Positions 52,394 through 61,800 of a DNA stretch of 64,000 nt are shown here, one piece after another. A model generated the notes under the pieces. That model was not told the DNA's origin. It saw only the letters and a program-made list of their open reading frames with translations, and made no database searches. This DNA comes from a bacterium (GTDB lineage Bacteria > Planctomycetota > Planctomycetia > Kolteriales > Kolteriaceae). The stretch is taken from positions 62,001-126,000 of the forward strand of contig JAIELF010000003.1 in assembly GCA_019753235.1 (NCBI GenBank), read 5' to 3'. The first letter of the stretch is position 1, and each line of letters begins with the position of its first letter. A program made the position numbers and the translations under genes.

Positions 52394-52439
52394 TTCTGTC
52401 GAGTTGGATGTTGAATCGGGAGACGAGAACCAACAGGCC

Positions 52440-52525
52440 GTTGAAAAAGGGGACTGGCTCCGAACTCAGACACCATTTCCCCTGGCAAAACGATCGTCGC
52501 GAGGTGCCTGTCCCCCGTTTTCAAC
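52440..52525. repeat. REP-like imperfect palindrome
   Basis: Left arm gttgaaaaaggggactggct (52440-52459, plus cc) and right arm ggtgcctgtcccccgttttc (52503-52522, plus aac) are near inverted complements, with about 40 bases between. The GGGGACAGGCACC core is the type of sequence moved by REP-associated tyrosine transposases. It fills the gap between convergent nadD and the gene at 52530 and could also terminate both transcripts. Confidence 0.7.
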
Positions 52526-52529
52526 ACTG

Positions 52530-54578
52530 CTAGCTCGGTGAGGAGGGAGATTTCTTCTCCAGCAAGCGAGTCAATTCTTCGATCTGCGCGGAAGCTTCGC
52601 TGCTTTGAATGGTCGAGGCGATTCGCTGGGCGGATTGAAGGATTTCGCGAGCTTGGTCCCCTTGATTGAGTCGAAGTCCCAGAACACCCGCCCGAAGGAT
52701 CATCGACTGAGTGACCCCGGGCAAGTCGCCTATCTGTCGGCAAAGTTTTTCTTTTGCCGCCAGTAGATGCGCCGCCAAAGGCGATTCGCCCCGGCGATCG
52801 GCCAACGAGGCCAGCATTCCCAACGCGAGCCCGACGTTCTCGGCACTGGCCACGACGACTGCCGACCGATGAAGTTCCGTTGCCAGAACCTGGGCAGTCG
52901 GTTCGTCCTTCTGTTCGAGCTTGCGTTTGGCTTCTCTTGCCAACGCATTGACGAAAGGCAAGCCGACCGGCGCGGTGCGCCCGAGGATGAGAATCTGCGC
53001 ATCAATGTTGGCCGCTGCCGTCACATCATTTTGTTCTTCCGCTAGCGTCGCTTGTCGAGATAGAGATTCGATTTGGTGCCAAGCGGAGTTCGCTTCGAAG
53101 CTCTGCTTCTCCAGATCGGAAAGAATCTCCCATGCTTCCTTCGTGCGACCCAAAGCCGCCATCGCCTCTGCTCGAAGAATCATGGCCGATCCCCGTTGCC
53201 GAAGATCTCCTTGCGGCAATGGAGGAGGAGTGAAATCGAGTGCCCCCTCGTAGTCGTGCAATCGAAGGGAACAGTCGGCCGCCCTTCGGCGAGCAGACAT
53301 CTCATGAAAGACCGCTCCGCTGGCGCGGGCACGCTCGGCGGACTCGGCATAGAACTCGCGGCCCGCTTCGAGATCGCCCAGTGCCTCAAAGACATCGCCG
53401 TACGCGACCAAATGGTGCGCCTCGACGCCCGACGCCGTCCGCGCCGACTCGGCCAAATGTTGCCAAGCCCCCGGAGAAGTTTTCTCCCAAGTGCGAGCCA
53501 TCTCGTAGAGATCCGCGCGATCGCGAGACCAGAGATGTCCGATCAAGGGATGCGATTGAAGATACCTTCGCGCTGCCTGCCGATGGGCGGGATCACCCGA
53601 CCGAACCAACAGCCCGAGAACCTCTGCTTCCATCGACCGATCCTTCTTCGCCAGAGGCGTTAAAAAATCGACCGTTTGTCGAAGTGCCAGGCCAGCGTCA
53701 ATCGACGTCTTCGCAGGATGCTCAAGACGAGCAAGGATAAGCCGATCCTCTTCCGTCGAAACCAACCAGGGACGAAGCTCGTCGAGCGCTGCCGAGACCT
53801 CGTGCTCTTTGGTGGCCAAGATCGTTGTCAACTCTACTTCGCTTCGACCGTCGACCGCGAGCGACAGCACGCCGGCCACCTCGCGAGCCCGCTTGGACCA
53901 TGGCCCATCAGGAAGCTTCTCTTGATCTAAAGGAGAAACATCGTTCAACACCGAGACATCGCATCGAGACCAAAGGTCGGCCAATTCATCCCCCGCCTTG
54001 GACGGCGAAATTGTTGCCACCAAACGGACGTTCGGCGGCCAGGGAGAAGTGAACCAAAACCATGAGCCCGCCTCTTCTTGCGATTCTGCTAAATCAATTC
54101 CATCCCAGATGATCACGACCGGCTTTTCGCTAGCGATCAACGTTGCTCGCAACCAATCGAAACACTCCTCGAGTCGATCCGGCACCGGTGAAGAGCCGCC
54201 AATGATGGGGCGAAGTTCGAGGACGGTCTTTCGGACCAGCAGCGGAAGCCTCGCCAGGCGAGGTTGCCGAGCCAAGCTTGTCCACGATGTCGCCCATCCT
54301 TCCTTCGCTCGGCAATGCCGAGCCAGTCTGGAACCAAGTGTCTGGCACGGGCCGACATCCCGCACCACTTTTGAACGAACAGGGACGTTCGTCAGGTCGG
54401 TGGATGAGTCGGCCGTCGGGTCCACCGATTCCACGAAGTCGAGGAGTCGTTGGTCGACCGGTCCATCAGGCAGTCCGGCAAGGATTTGGTCGGCCTGTTT
54501 CGACCAGGCCTGCCGACGTCCCAAAAAGGGATCCAGCAGTGCTAGACCCTCACCCTTCTTTCGGGGACTCGTGGACAT
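52530..54578 (-). CDS. STAND-like protein with defective P-loop and helical repeat tail
   Basis: 682 residues. The start resembles AAA/STAND proteins: FLGRRQAW at 18-25 sits where FVGRExE does, and GPCQTLGSRL at 76-85 aligns with the GxxGxGKSRL P-loop but has Gly for the catalytic Lys. VVIIWDGIDL (154-163) fits Walker B with Asp159. From about 340 to the end a helical repeat array of TPR type appears (VEAHHLVAYGDVFEALGDLEAGREFYAESAERA, ALGRTKEAWEILSDLEKQ). No DNA-binding domain is obvious. A scaffold or pseudo-NTPase role is inferred. AAGGA lies 9 bases before the ATG. It is divergent from the first DUF1559 gene. Confidence 0.75.
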   Translation of the reverse strand: MSTSPRKKGEGLALLDPFLGRRQAWSKQADQILAGLPDGPVDQRLLDFVESVDPTADSSTDLTNVPVRSKVVRDVGPCQTLGSRLARHCRAKEGWATSWTSLARQPRLARLPLLVRKTVLELRPIIGGSSPVPDRLEECFDWLRATLIASEKPVVIIWDGIDLAESQEEAGSWFWFTSPWPPNVRLVATISPSKAGDELADLWSRCDVSVLNDVSPLDQEKLPDGPWSKRAREVAGVLSLAVDGRSEVELTTILATKEHEVSAALDELRPWLVSTEEDRLILARLEHPAKTSIDAGLALRQTVDFLTPLAKKDRSMEAEVLGLLVRSGDPAHRQAARRYLQSHPLIGHLWSRDRADLYEMARTWEKTSPGAWQHLAESARTASGVEAHHLVAYGDVFEALGDLEAGREFYAESAERARASGAVFHEMSARRRAADCSLRLHDYEGALDFTPPPLPQGDLRQRGSAMILRAEAMAALGRTKEAWEILSDLEKQSFEANSAWHQIESLSRQATLAEEQNDVTAAANIDAQILILGRTAPVGLPFVNALAREAKRKLEQKDEPTAQVLATELHRSAVVVASAENVGLALGMLASLADRRGESPLAAHLLAAKEKLCRQIGDLPGVTQSMILRAGVLGLRLNQGDQAREILQSAQRIASTIQSSEASAQIEELTRLLEKKSPSSPS

Positions 54579-54985
54579 GAAGGGAAATCCTTCGCGATAT
54601 TTTTAGGACGCAGCGGTCAGCGAATATGCTCTGTCGTTACTTATCACTTTGACGTGTGGGTTGTGGAGATAGCTTAATCAGAAATGACGAAACCGGATAG
54701 GTCCGTTGTCAGGAAGTGGGCGAAAGGGACGGTTTTCGGGAGGCAGGAAATGCACCTGTTGCCGTATTCCGCTTAGGGTGGAAATGGGGAGCGAAGAAAT
54801 CGCCTGGGAGTTTGACTAGGACTGAATTTTTCGGCTGTTTCTATGGAAGACCTTTCCGGGACGGTGTACAACTGAGTGGAAGATCGGGAGTCTTCTTCCT
54901 TCCCCAGCCACCCGAATTCTTAATGACGGATGTTCGCTTTCAAGGGGTTTCATTTTTTTTTCATCCCTTTTCAAGGAGTGTCGCA
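54579..54985. other. 407-bp divergent intergenic region
   Basis: Upstream of the first DUF1559 gene (+) and the STAND-like gene (-). A weak promoter candidate for the + strand is TTGACG (54649-54654), an 18-base spacer and CTTAAT (54673-54678). If used, it leaves a leader of about 300 bases. AAGGAG sits 7 bases before the ATG at 54986. No convincing gene is inside; the open frame that starts at 54716 is only an upstream extension of the DUF1559 frame. Confidence 0.4.
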
Positions 54986-56290
54986 ATGCGACTGAAGAGA
55001 CGAGGGTTTACCCTCATCGAGCTGTTGGTGGTGATCGCCATCATCGGCTTATTGATAGCGCTGCTACTGCCAGCGCTCACGATGGTCATGGAGGCGGCTC
55101 GGCGAATGCGTTGCCAAGCCAACCTCAAGCAGTTCGGCGTGGCCCTCAAGGGGTATCACGCGCAAAACGAGTGCTTCCCCCCCGGGTTCATCGTCGGCTT
55201 GCCGCCGACCAATGATTTGGCTGGTTTGGTCGCACAGGTGAGTGTCAAGAACTCAGGCTTCCGCCTGAACGGCGTTAGTTCGCTGCTTCCCTACTTCGAA
55301 CAGAAGAATTTGTCGGAACTCTACAACTACGATTTGAACTGGTGGGATCAAACCGTCACGGTGGCGGCAACGCGCATCGAAGTCTTCATGTGTCCTTCGT
55401 CGGATGATGCCACCGTTGTTGAACCGTTGGCGGGTCGAATCGGTGGGAACACTAATCTCACGAACTTCGGGCCATGCCACTACGTCATGAATAAGGGCGT
55501 TTCCGAGGCATGGTGTCTTCCCATTATTCGCGAGGTTCTCTTCAAGCTCAGCGCGTCCGTAGCGCAAGGACTGGTCGGCAATGTTCCTAATCCGAATATC
55601 CCGGCCGAGGAACGTGGTCCGTTCGATGCCAATAGCTGCATTCGGGAACGTGACCTTATTGACGGCAGCTCGAAGACTTTTCTCATGGGGGAAAGTGCCG
55701 CCGGCCGAAAGTGGCAAATGTGCTCGGATAAAGGTCAACTGACCGGCGTTACGGGAGGAACAACGACCTGCGGAAATCCCTACCGCGCCCAGAACGAGCC
55801 TGCCATCCCAGCGATCGCCGCCATCGACGGCACCGGTCAGCCCGCGTACGTGCGAGGGGCTTGGATGGTGACCGGTGTCCTTCCGTTTAGCACAGAAGCC
55901 TCAAGCAAAGTTCTGCTGGTCTGTAACTTGGCTTCGACGGTTTGGCCGATCAACACCCGTCCGGTATCGAGCTCGTACATCAACGTCGATGTCACGTCAT
56001 TAAGTTTGGGGGCGGTTGCTCAGCTCGCCAACTGTCGGCCTTTCTACGATCCGGCAAGGATCGACCAGCGTTCGTTGGGTCATTCTCGCGAACGGGCCCT
56101 CAACCCTGAACGCGTCGGTTCTGGTCCGAATAGTAGCCGAGTCAGCGGCTTCCATAGCGATCACCCCGGTGGAGCGAACTTCCTGATGGGAGATGGCTCG
56201 GTCAACTTCCTCAGCGAATCGACCGACCTCATCGTCCTTCGAGGCCTTTCGACGATCGCCGGCGGCGAAGCCGTCGCACTCCCTGAGTAA
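54986..56290 (+). CDS. DUF1559 prepilin-like protein 1
   Basis: 434 residues from the ATG at 54986 (AAGGAG). The leader MRLKRRG is followed by FTLIELLVVIAIIGLLIALLLPAL, a type IV prepilin/pseudopilin N-terminus with cleavage after Gly and Glu at mature position 5. The rest is a DUF1559 beta-rich domain with PPGFIVGLPP, ICPSS-like MCPSSDD and the end motif HPGGANFLMGDG (H-X9-DG). Planctomycetes carry many such proteins; structural pilins or type II secretion pseudopilins are the likely roles. A terminator follows, and a second copy lies downstream. Confidence 0.93.
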   Translation: MRLKRRGFTLIELLVVIAIIGLLIALLLPALTMVMEAARRMRCQANLKQFGVALKGYHAQNECFPPGFIVGLPPTNDLAGLVAQVSVKNSGFRLNGVSSLLPYFEQKNLSELYNYDLNWWDQTVTVAATRIEVFMCPSSDDATVVEPLAGRIGGNTNLTNFGPCHYVMNKGVSEAWCLPIIREVLFKLSASVAQGLVGNVPNPNIPAEERGPFDANSCIRERDLIDGSSKTFLMGESAAGRKWQMCSDKGQLTGVTGGTTTCGNPYRAQNEPAIPAIAAIDGTGQPAYVRGAWMVTGVLPFSTEASSKVLLVCNLASTVWPINTRPVSSSYINVDVTSLSLGAVAQLANCRPFYDPARIDQRSLGHSRERALNPERVGSGPNSSRVSGFHSDHPGGANFLMGDGSVNFLSESTDLIVLRGLSTIAGGEAVALPE

Positions 56291-56356
56291 ATAAGTCGGC
56301 GACCCTGGGCTCGATCGAGACGACGAGCCCAGCGGAAGCCAACCCGAACGAAATGA

Positions 56357-56390
56357 CCCCGGGGAAGCGAAATACTTCTCCGGGGTTTTT
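56357..56390 (+). terminator. Rho-independent terminator after DUF1559 protein 1
   Basis: ccccggggaag (56357-56367) pairs with cttctccgggg (56375-56385), 10 of 11 positions, around a 7-base loop; the T-run ttttt (56386-56390) follows at once. Confidence 0.85.
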
Positions 56391-56751
56391 CATGCGCCGA
56401 AAGACAAGAACGTCCCGTCCAAATAGGCAGGAGAAAATCCTGCCTTCCCGCACGTCGTCTCCGCGGAAGAACGAGATTCCAGCCTCAATGATGCCGACAC
56501 ACCACCAACGACGGAAACAGCGAGACGGAATGAGCCTTGTCGCGACTACTTGGTCAAGTGTCATGACGAATTGTCACCCATACGGCTATCCACTGGCCGA
56601 AAGAACTTTCAATTTGTAGAGGAAAATGCCCGATCGCTCCTGATTATTTCTCGACAACGCTTCTTCCATCGAATAGCTTCGGAGATTAACAGCGGATTAC
56701 TGCATATCTCATCTCTTCCGCTGCACATCTAATTTGTCGGGAGGTGTCGTC
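56391..56751. other. 361-bp gap between the two DUF1559 genes
   Basis: A perfect 8-bp hairpin AGGCAGGA-gaaaa-TCCTGCCT lies at 56425-56445 without a following T-run, so it is not a simple terminator. The right half (about 56,570-56,740) is A+T-richer and should hold the promoter of the second gene, but I see no clear -35/-10 pair. GGGAGG (about 56739-56744) is the ribosome site. Confidence 0.45.
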
Positions 56752-58077
56752 ATGCTGCGACGTACCAAGAGGGGCTTCACCCTCATCGAGTTGCTTGTGG
56801 TCATCGCGATCATCGGATTGTTGATCGCTCTTCTCTTACCCGCGCTCACCATGGTCATGGAAGCGGCCAGGCGAATGCGATGCCAAGCAAACCTGAAACA
56901 GTTCGGCGTGGCCATCAAAGCCTACAACGCCACGCACAACACTCTTCCGCCCGGCTTTATCTTCGCTATCCCACCGGTGCAGACTCTTGCCGACACCGTC
57001 TCGATCGCCTTCGGCGACAATCTCGGGTTTCGTCAGAACGGCATGAGCTTTCTGCTTCCGTACTTTGAACAGCAGGCTCTTTCGAACCTTTACAACACCG
57101 ATCTGAATTGGTGGAACCAACAAGAGACTGTTGCCTCGACCCGCGTGGAAGTTTTCATTTGTCCCTCGTCCGAAGACAACAATCACGTCGAGCCCATCGC
57201 CACCCGACTCAAGGAAGTCGCCGTCGATGCCAATAGTCGAATGGTGACTTTCGCGCCGACCCATTACGTCTTCTCGAAAGGGGTCTACGACGGCTGGTGC
57301 ATTCCGTTCTTGCGCGAGCTAGCGATGAAGATTTTCACCCCTACCATCACCACGGCCATCCTCACCGGAACCACACCTGTGATTCCCTTTGATGAGCGAG
57401 GCCCCTTCGACATCAACAGCATGGTCCGCGAAGTTGATATTCTCGACGGCACATCCAAAACAATCCTCGTCGGCGAAGCGGGTTCGGGTCGGCAATGGGT
57501 TCTATGCAGCGAGAATCCCGTGGCGGCCGGTGTCTATGCGGGTCAGAACGGCGGCTTGCCCATGCAGTGCGCAAGCGACCCGACGATACCAAAGGGGAGT
57601 CCCAATTTCCGCCCCGGCAACGGTGCGGTGTACAAGACCGGTCCGAATGCCAACCAGCCTGTCTTTGCTCGCCAAGGCTGGATTGTCGGCGGCGTCATGC
57701 CCATGACCATTGAAGACACGATCTTGCTCTCCTCGAACTTGCACTCCACCACCTATCCCCTCAACTGGAAACCAGTGATCAGTTCGTTCGCGGTCGTCAA
57801 CATCACCAGCAGCGTCGGATTGGCGACGGTCAAACAGATGGTCGATTGCAGACCCACGTACGATCCCGCTTCGGCGTATGCTCTCGGACCACGCCGATCG
57901 CTCAACTTGAATCGAGCGGGCCGGACCAGCAATTTCCGCAGTAGCCATCCGGGCGGCGGGAGTTTCCTCATGGGAGATGGTTCGGTGCAGTTTATGTCCG
58001 AGTCGATCGATCTGGGGGTTTACCGGGCACTCTCGTCGATCACTGGCCAAGAGTCGATCGCCGGCGAAGCCCAATAG
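56752..58077 (+). CDS. DUF1559 prepilin-like protein 2
   Basis: 441 residues from the ATG at 56752, with GGGAGG 7 bases upstream. Prepilin leader MLRRTKRG before FTLIELLVVIAIIGLLIALL; DUF1559 body; end motif HPGGGSFLMGDG. It is a paralogue of the preceding gene: both have ALTMVMEAARRMRCQANLKQ instead of the commoner AVQxAREAARR, and similar layout throughout, but the middle has diverged. Own terminator-separated unit, so levels can differ from copy 1. Confidence 0.93.
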   Translation: MLRRTKRGFTLIELLVVIAIIGLLIALLLPALTMVMEAARRMRCQANLKQFGVAIKAYNATHNTLPPGFIFAIPPVQTLADTVSIAFGDNLGFRQNGMSFLLPYFEQQALSNLYNTDLNWWNQQETVASTRVEVFICPSSEDNNHVEPIATRLKEVAVDANSRMVTFAPTHYVFSKGVYDGWCIPFLRELAMKIFTPTITTAILTGTTPVIPFDERGPFDINSMVREVDILDGTSKTILVGEAGSGRQWVLCSENPVAAGVYAGQNGGLPMQCASDPTIPKGSPNFRPGNGAVYKTGPNANQPVFARQGWIVGGVMPMTIEDTILLSSNLHSTTYPLNWKPVISSFAVVNITSSVGLATVKQMVDCRPTYDPASAYALGPRRSLNLNRAGRTSNFRSSHPGGGSFLMGDGSVQFMSESIDLGVYRALSSITGQESIAGEAQ

Positions 58078-58133
58078 CCAATGCCGAAGCCTTTTCTTGC
58101 TCTGCCGTTGGGAGCGGCGGAGCGGGAAGCGCG

Positions 58134-58210
58134 AAGACCGCGAGCTTGTGCTCTTCTCTCTTGGGTAGCTCCGACGCTCCCCAGGTGATCTTGAGCGGCC
58201 TCGCGGTCTT
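58134..58210. terminator. Inverted repeat between convergent genes
   Basis: AAGACCGCGAG (58134-58144) and CTCGCGGTCTT (58200-58210) are perfect 11-bp complements with 55 bases between. They lie between the convergent ends of DUF1559 protein 2 and the lipoprotein gene. The large loop and lack of a T-run make terminator function uncertain. Confidence 0.3.
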
Positions 58211-58242
58211 TGCCGTTGCCCACGATCAATCCGGCACCAAGC

Positions 58243-58839
58243 TTAATCTTCGTCCGCGCGATCCGTTGAGTTGGCAGGCGGAGTAGGTTCCTTCGCTGAT
58301 GACGTGTCCACGTCCTCTTTCGCTTTCCTCTTCGTTCCTTGGGCTGGTTCCAGCTTGATCTTGATCCACGAACTCTGAATCTCTTTCCCACTGGCGAGCT
58401 TCAACCTCCCCTGCACTTGCAACGGGGCCGGCCGATCGGTCTCATAGGGGAGCCAAAACACATACGAATCACCGACGACATCCTTGCGGTAATGCGTGGA
58501 AAGGTCCGCTGCCGCGACCCGATACAGACCTTGCGGCTTTTCGGGAGTTCCATCGGGCGCCTCGTAAGCGATGCATGTCCAGTCGGCAACAACCTTCACC
58601 GGCACGGGGTCTTTGCCCGCGAAGAAGTATGCTCGACACATCATCCCAGTGTGCTTGGGAACTCCTCCCTCCTGCAAAACGCTTGGCTGAACCGTGACGA
58701 CCATTTGCGTCGGTTCCGGCTCGCGCGGAAGAATCGACGCGAAGCTCGGCGTCTTCACCGTTAGCGTCGCGCAACCGGTGCTCATCACCAGAATCAACCC
58801 GACACCCACAAGCGAGGTCATTTTCATGAGTCGTTTCAT
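58243..58839 (-). CDS. Lipoprotein of unknown function beside the secretin
   Basis: 198 residues. The signal MKRLMKMTSLVGVGLILVMSTGC ends in a lipobox with Cys23. A beta-rich domain follows (MVVTVQPSVLQEGG, GMMCRAYFFAGKDPVPVKV, YVFWLPYETDRPAPLQVQGRLKL) and an acidic, low-complexity tail. The ATG overlaps the secretin stop by four bases, so the two are translated together. That suggests a pilotin-like or other accessory role, but the sequence is not that of a known pilotin. Confidence 0.8.
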   Translation of the reverse strand: MKRLMKMTSLVGVGLILVMSTGCATLTVKTPSFASILPREPEPTQMVVTVQPSVLQEGGVPKHTGMMCRAYFFAGKDPVPVKVVADWTCIAYEAPDGTPEKPQGLYRVAAADLSTHYRKDVVGDSYVFWLPYETDRPAPLQVQGRLKLASGKEIQSSWIKIKLEPAQGTKRKAKEDVDTSSAKEPTPPANSTDRADED

Positions 58840-61800
58840 CGGGTTTGCTCACTCTCTTCCCGAGCGGCTTGGGCCGACGGTATGGCCTTGCCATCTCCGC
58901 CCGCAACACTCTCTGTCAGCTTGGACGTTCCGCGAAGATTCCCCTTGCTGGCCCCCTTGGACGCTGACCTTTTCGGGGACGCGGAGACACTTTGAATGGA
59001 ACTCTTCGAGGTCGGCAAAGCCTGAGGAGTCGTCTCTCGGCGAGATTCATTGGGGACGACGATCTGCTCCGGAACCAAGTCTTCGCTTGGATCTTGCTCG
59101 ATCGGCGTCATCGGCATCGGTTCAACCGTCTTACTCTCTGAACCGATCGCACCCTCTGTTTCGGTGGACTCGGTGGAGGTGGCCGGCCCCCATTCCGTGC
59201 CCGGAGCAAGCGGGTCGTCGGGCGCACAGTTGGCCCCCTGGTCCTCCTTCTTTCGCTTGTGCGGGTGAATGCTTCTAGGCAATGAACCCGACATCGGAAG
59301 ATTCAGAACCGGACCGAACTTGTTCTTATGCAGGCATTTGGTCGGATCGTCCTTCGGCGGACACGCCACACCGATGTCGCCGTGAACTTCGTTGACGTCG
59401 CTCATGATCCAATCGACCCGACAAGACTCCTCATTCTTAATCCGCTCGGCATCCTCTTCACTGGCGACAACGTGCGGGGTCAGCACAATGAGAAGCTCTC
59501 TCTTCACGACACTGCGGAACCGGGTTTTGAAAAGCCATTCCGCCACCGGAATATCGCCGAGCCCCGGCACACTTCGTTCTTCGATCGATGTCTCTTTGGT
59601 GATCAGCCCGCCGATCACGACGGTCTCGCCGTCGCCCGCACCGACCGTTGTGACCGCTTGCGTGATGTTGATGATCGGTGTTTCAATCGGCGTTCCATTG
59701 ATGTTGGTGCCGACCGGCAATCCTTCGATGGCGCCCGAGCTATTTCGCTGCAAGCTTGAAATCTGCGGCGCGACTCGCATTAGGATCTGACCATCGGGTC
59801 CGATGCGGGGCGTGACCGCGAGGATGATGCCGATATTCTCCGCTTGAAAGGTGCTGGTAGTACCACCCTGGGCCGCGTTCACACTTCCCGTTGGGACGCG
59901 AATACGCTGGCCGATCTGAATAGAGGCTTGTTGATTGTCGAGCGTCATCACTTGCGGACGGGAGAGAACATCCAACCGCCGCTGCCTTTTCAGCGCTCTC
60001 AACAGAACATTGATGTTTTCACTCGACGCGGCAAAGATCAGGCCGCCGTACCCCAGAGGACTCGTTCGACCCAACGCAAAGTTCGATAGGCCTTGCAAAC
60101 CGGTTCCCGAGTAAGAAGATCCGACCGGACTCTGAAAAGGCTGATTGTTGAAGTTGACGCCGGGATTAAGAGAGTTCGCCTGGCCGGCATTGTTCACGAT
60201 CAAGTTTCGATCGAACAGCGTGTCATTCTGAAACCCGACCTCCAAGCCGAGCTCGTCACTGTTGTTCAATTCAATCTGCGCGATCAAGACTTGGATCACG
60301 ACTTGTGAAGGCCGTTGATCGATCTCCTCCACCACTCGCAGAAATCGCTGCAACAAACCTGGGTTGGCGGTGATGATGATGTTGTTGGTCTGTGGATCGA
60401 GTGGGGTCTCTTGAGCGGTCGCTTGCGCCGTCGTCGACGCGACGACTCCTTGCGACTGATCCTGTTGTACACGGTCGGGTGAGATTGCGATGACCGTTAT
60501 TTGATCCGAAAGTCTCTCTCGCTGGAGATAACTGTTCATGGCGGTGACGGCTTCGAATGCCGTCAGATGCTGAAGCCGATAGACAATCGTCTCTCGCTTC
60601 TTTGACTCTGGTTGATCAAGTTCCAGAACGATCCTTTCGACTTGTTCGAGATCATCCTTGGACCCTGAAGCGATGATGCTGTTGGTTCGGTAGTCGGGCG
60701 TGAATCGGACTGGTAACGACGTCGTCGCGCCGAGAGCGGCGTTCGAAGTATTGGTGCCAAGGCCCGGTGTTGTCGCGGTGGTCGGGGTCGTTGTTCCCGC
60801 GGGTCGCTGACCGGTGGCGGTCCCCGTGCCGGTACCGAGTCCGGTATTGGTCGTGCTCGTGAAGATACGCTGAACGGTGTTGATCAATTCCTCGGCATTG
60901 GAGTTCTGCAGCGTGAAGACCTTGACGGTTTGTCCCGGTCCTGGTCCTCGATCAAGTTGTTTGATGATCGCTTCGACGAGTTCCATCGTCTTTGCCGGCG
61001 CGGTGACAACAAGCGAATTGGTTCGCCCGTCCGCGGTGACCGTAACATCTTCGAGGATGGCCGACTCGATCAGTCTCCCCTGCGCATCGGCCGCCTTGAA
61101 CTGGAGTTTGGTCGATTTCTGCGACGTTCCGGGCGTAGCACCGGCCCCTTGCCCAGCGGGCCTTTGCCCCGTTTGGCCCTGACCCGTCCCCGTCGTCCCC
61201 ACGCCGGTAAGGCTTCGACGAACGATCGATTGATTGATAAGATCGGCCAACAGCGATGCCTGCGCGAACTTCAAAGGGAAGATTCGTATCTCGTTGACGG
61301 TGTTCGATTCCGCATCATCGAGTTGAGCGATAAGTTGTTCCGTCTGCTGAAGATCGTTGGGGCCGCCGAACGCGATGATCGAGTTCGTGCGATCATCCGA
61401 AACAACTTCGACGCGGACCCGCAGACCGGCATCATCCTGACGCGCTGCGAAAAACTCGGTGAGCTTTTGTCGAACGATCGACGCGGTGGCCTGCTTCAGC
61501 TTGAAAACCCGAAACTGAGTGTTGGCCGTGGACGACTTCCGGTCGAGTTCGCGAACAAAGGCAACGGCTTCGTCCATCTCCGCTCCGGGGGCAACGATCA
61601 CAATGGCGTTGGGCTGTGCGATCGGAACAAAGGCGACTTCTCCTCGACCGCGTCGCTGTTGTGGACGGGCCGACTCACGCGATTGGTAGATCTGTTGCAA
61701 AGCACCGGCCATCGCTTCAGAGTCGGCATGAGCAAGAGGAACAACCGTAATGGAGGCCTCCGAGCCCGCGCTGAGCCGATCGAGTTCTTCGATCACCTTC

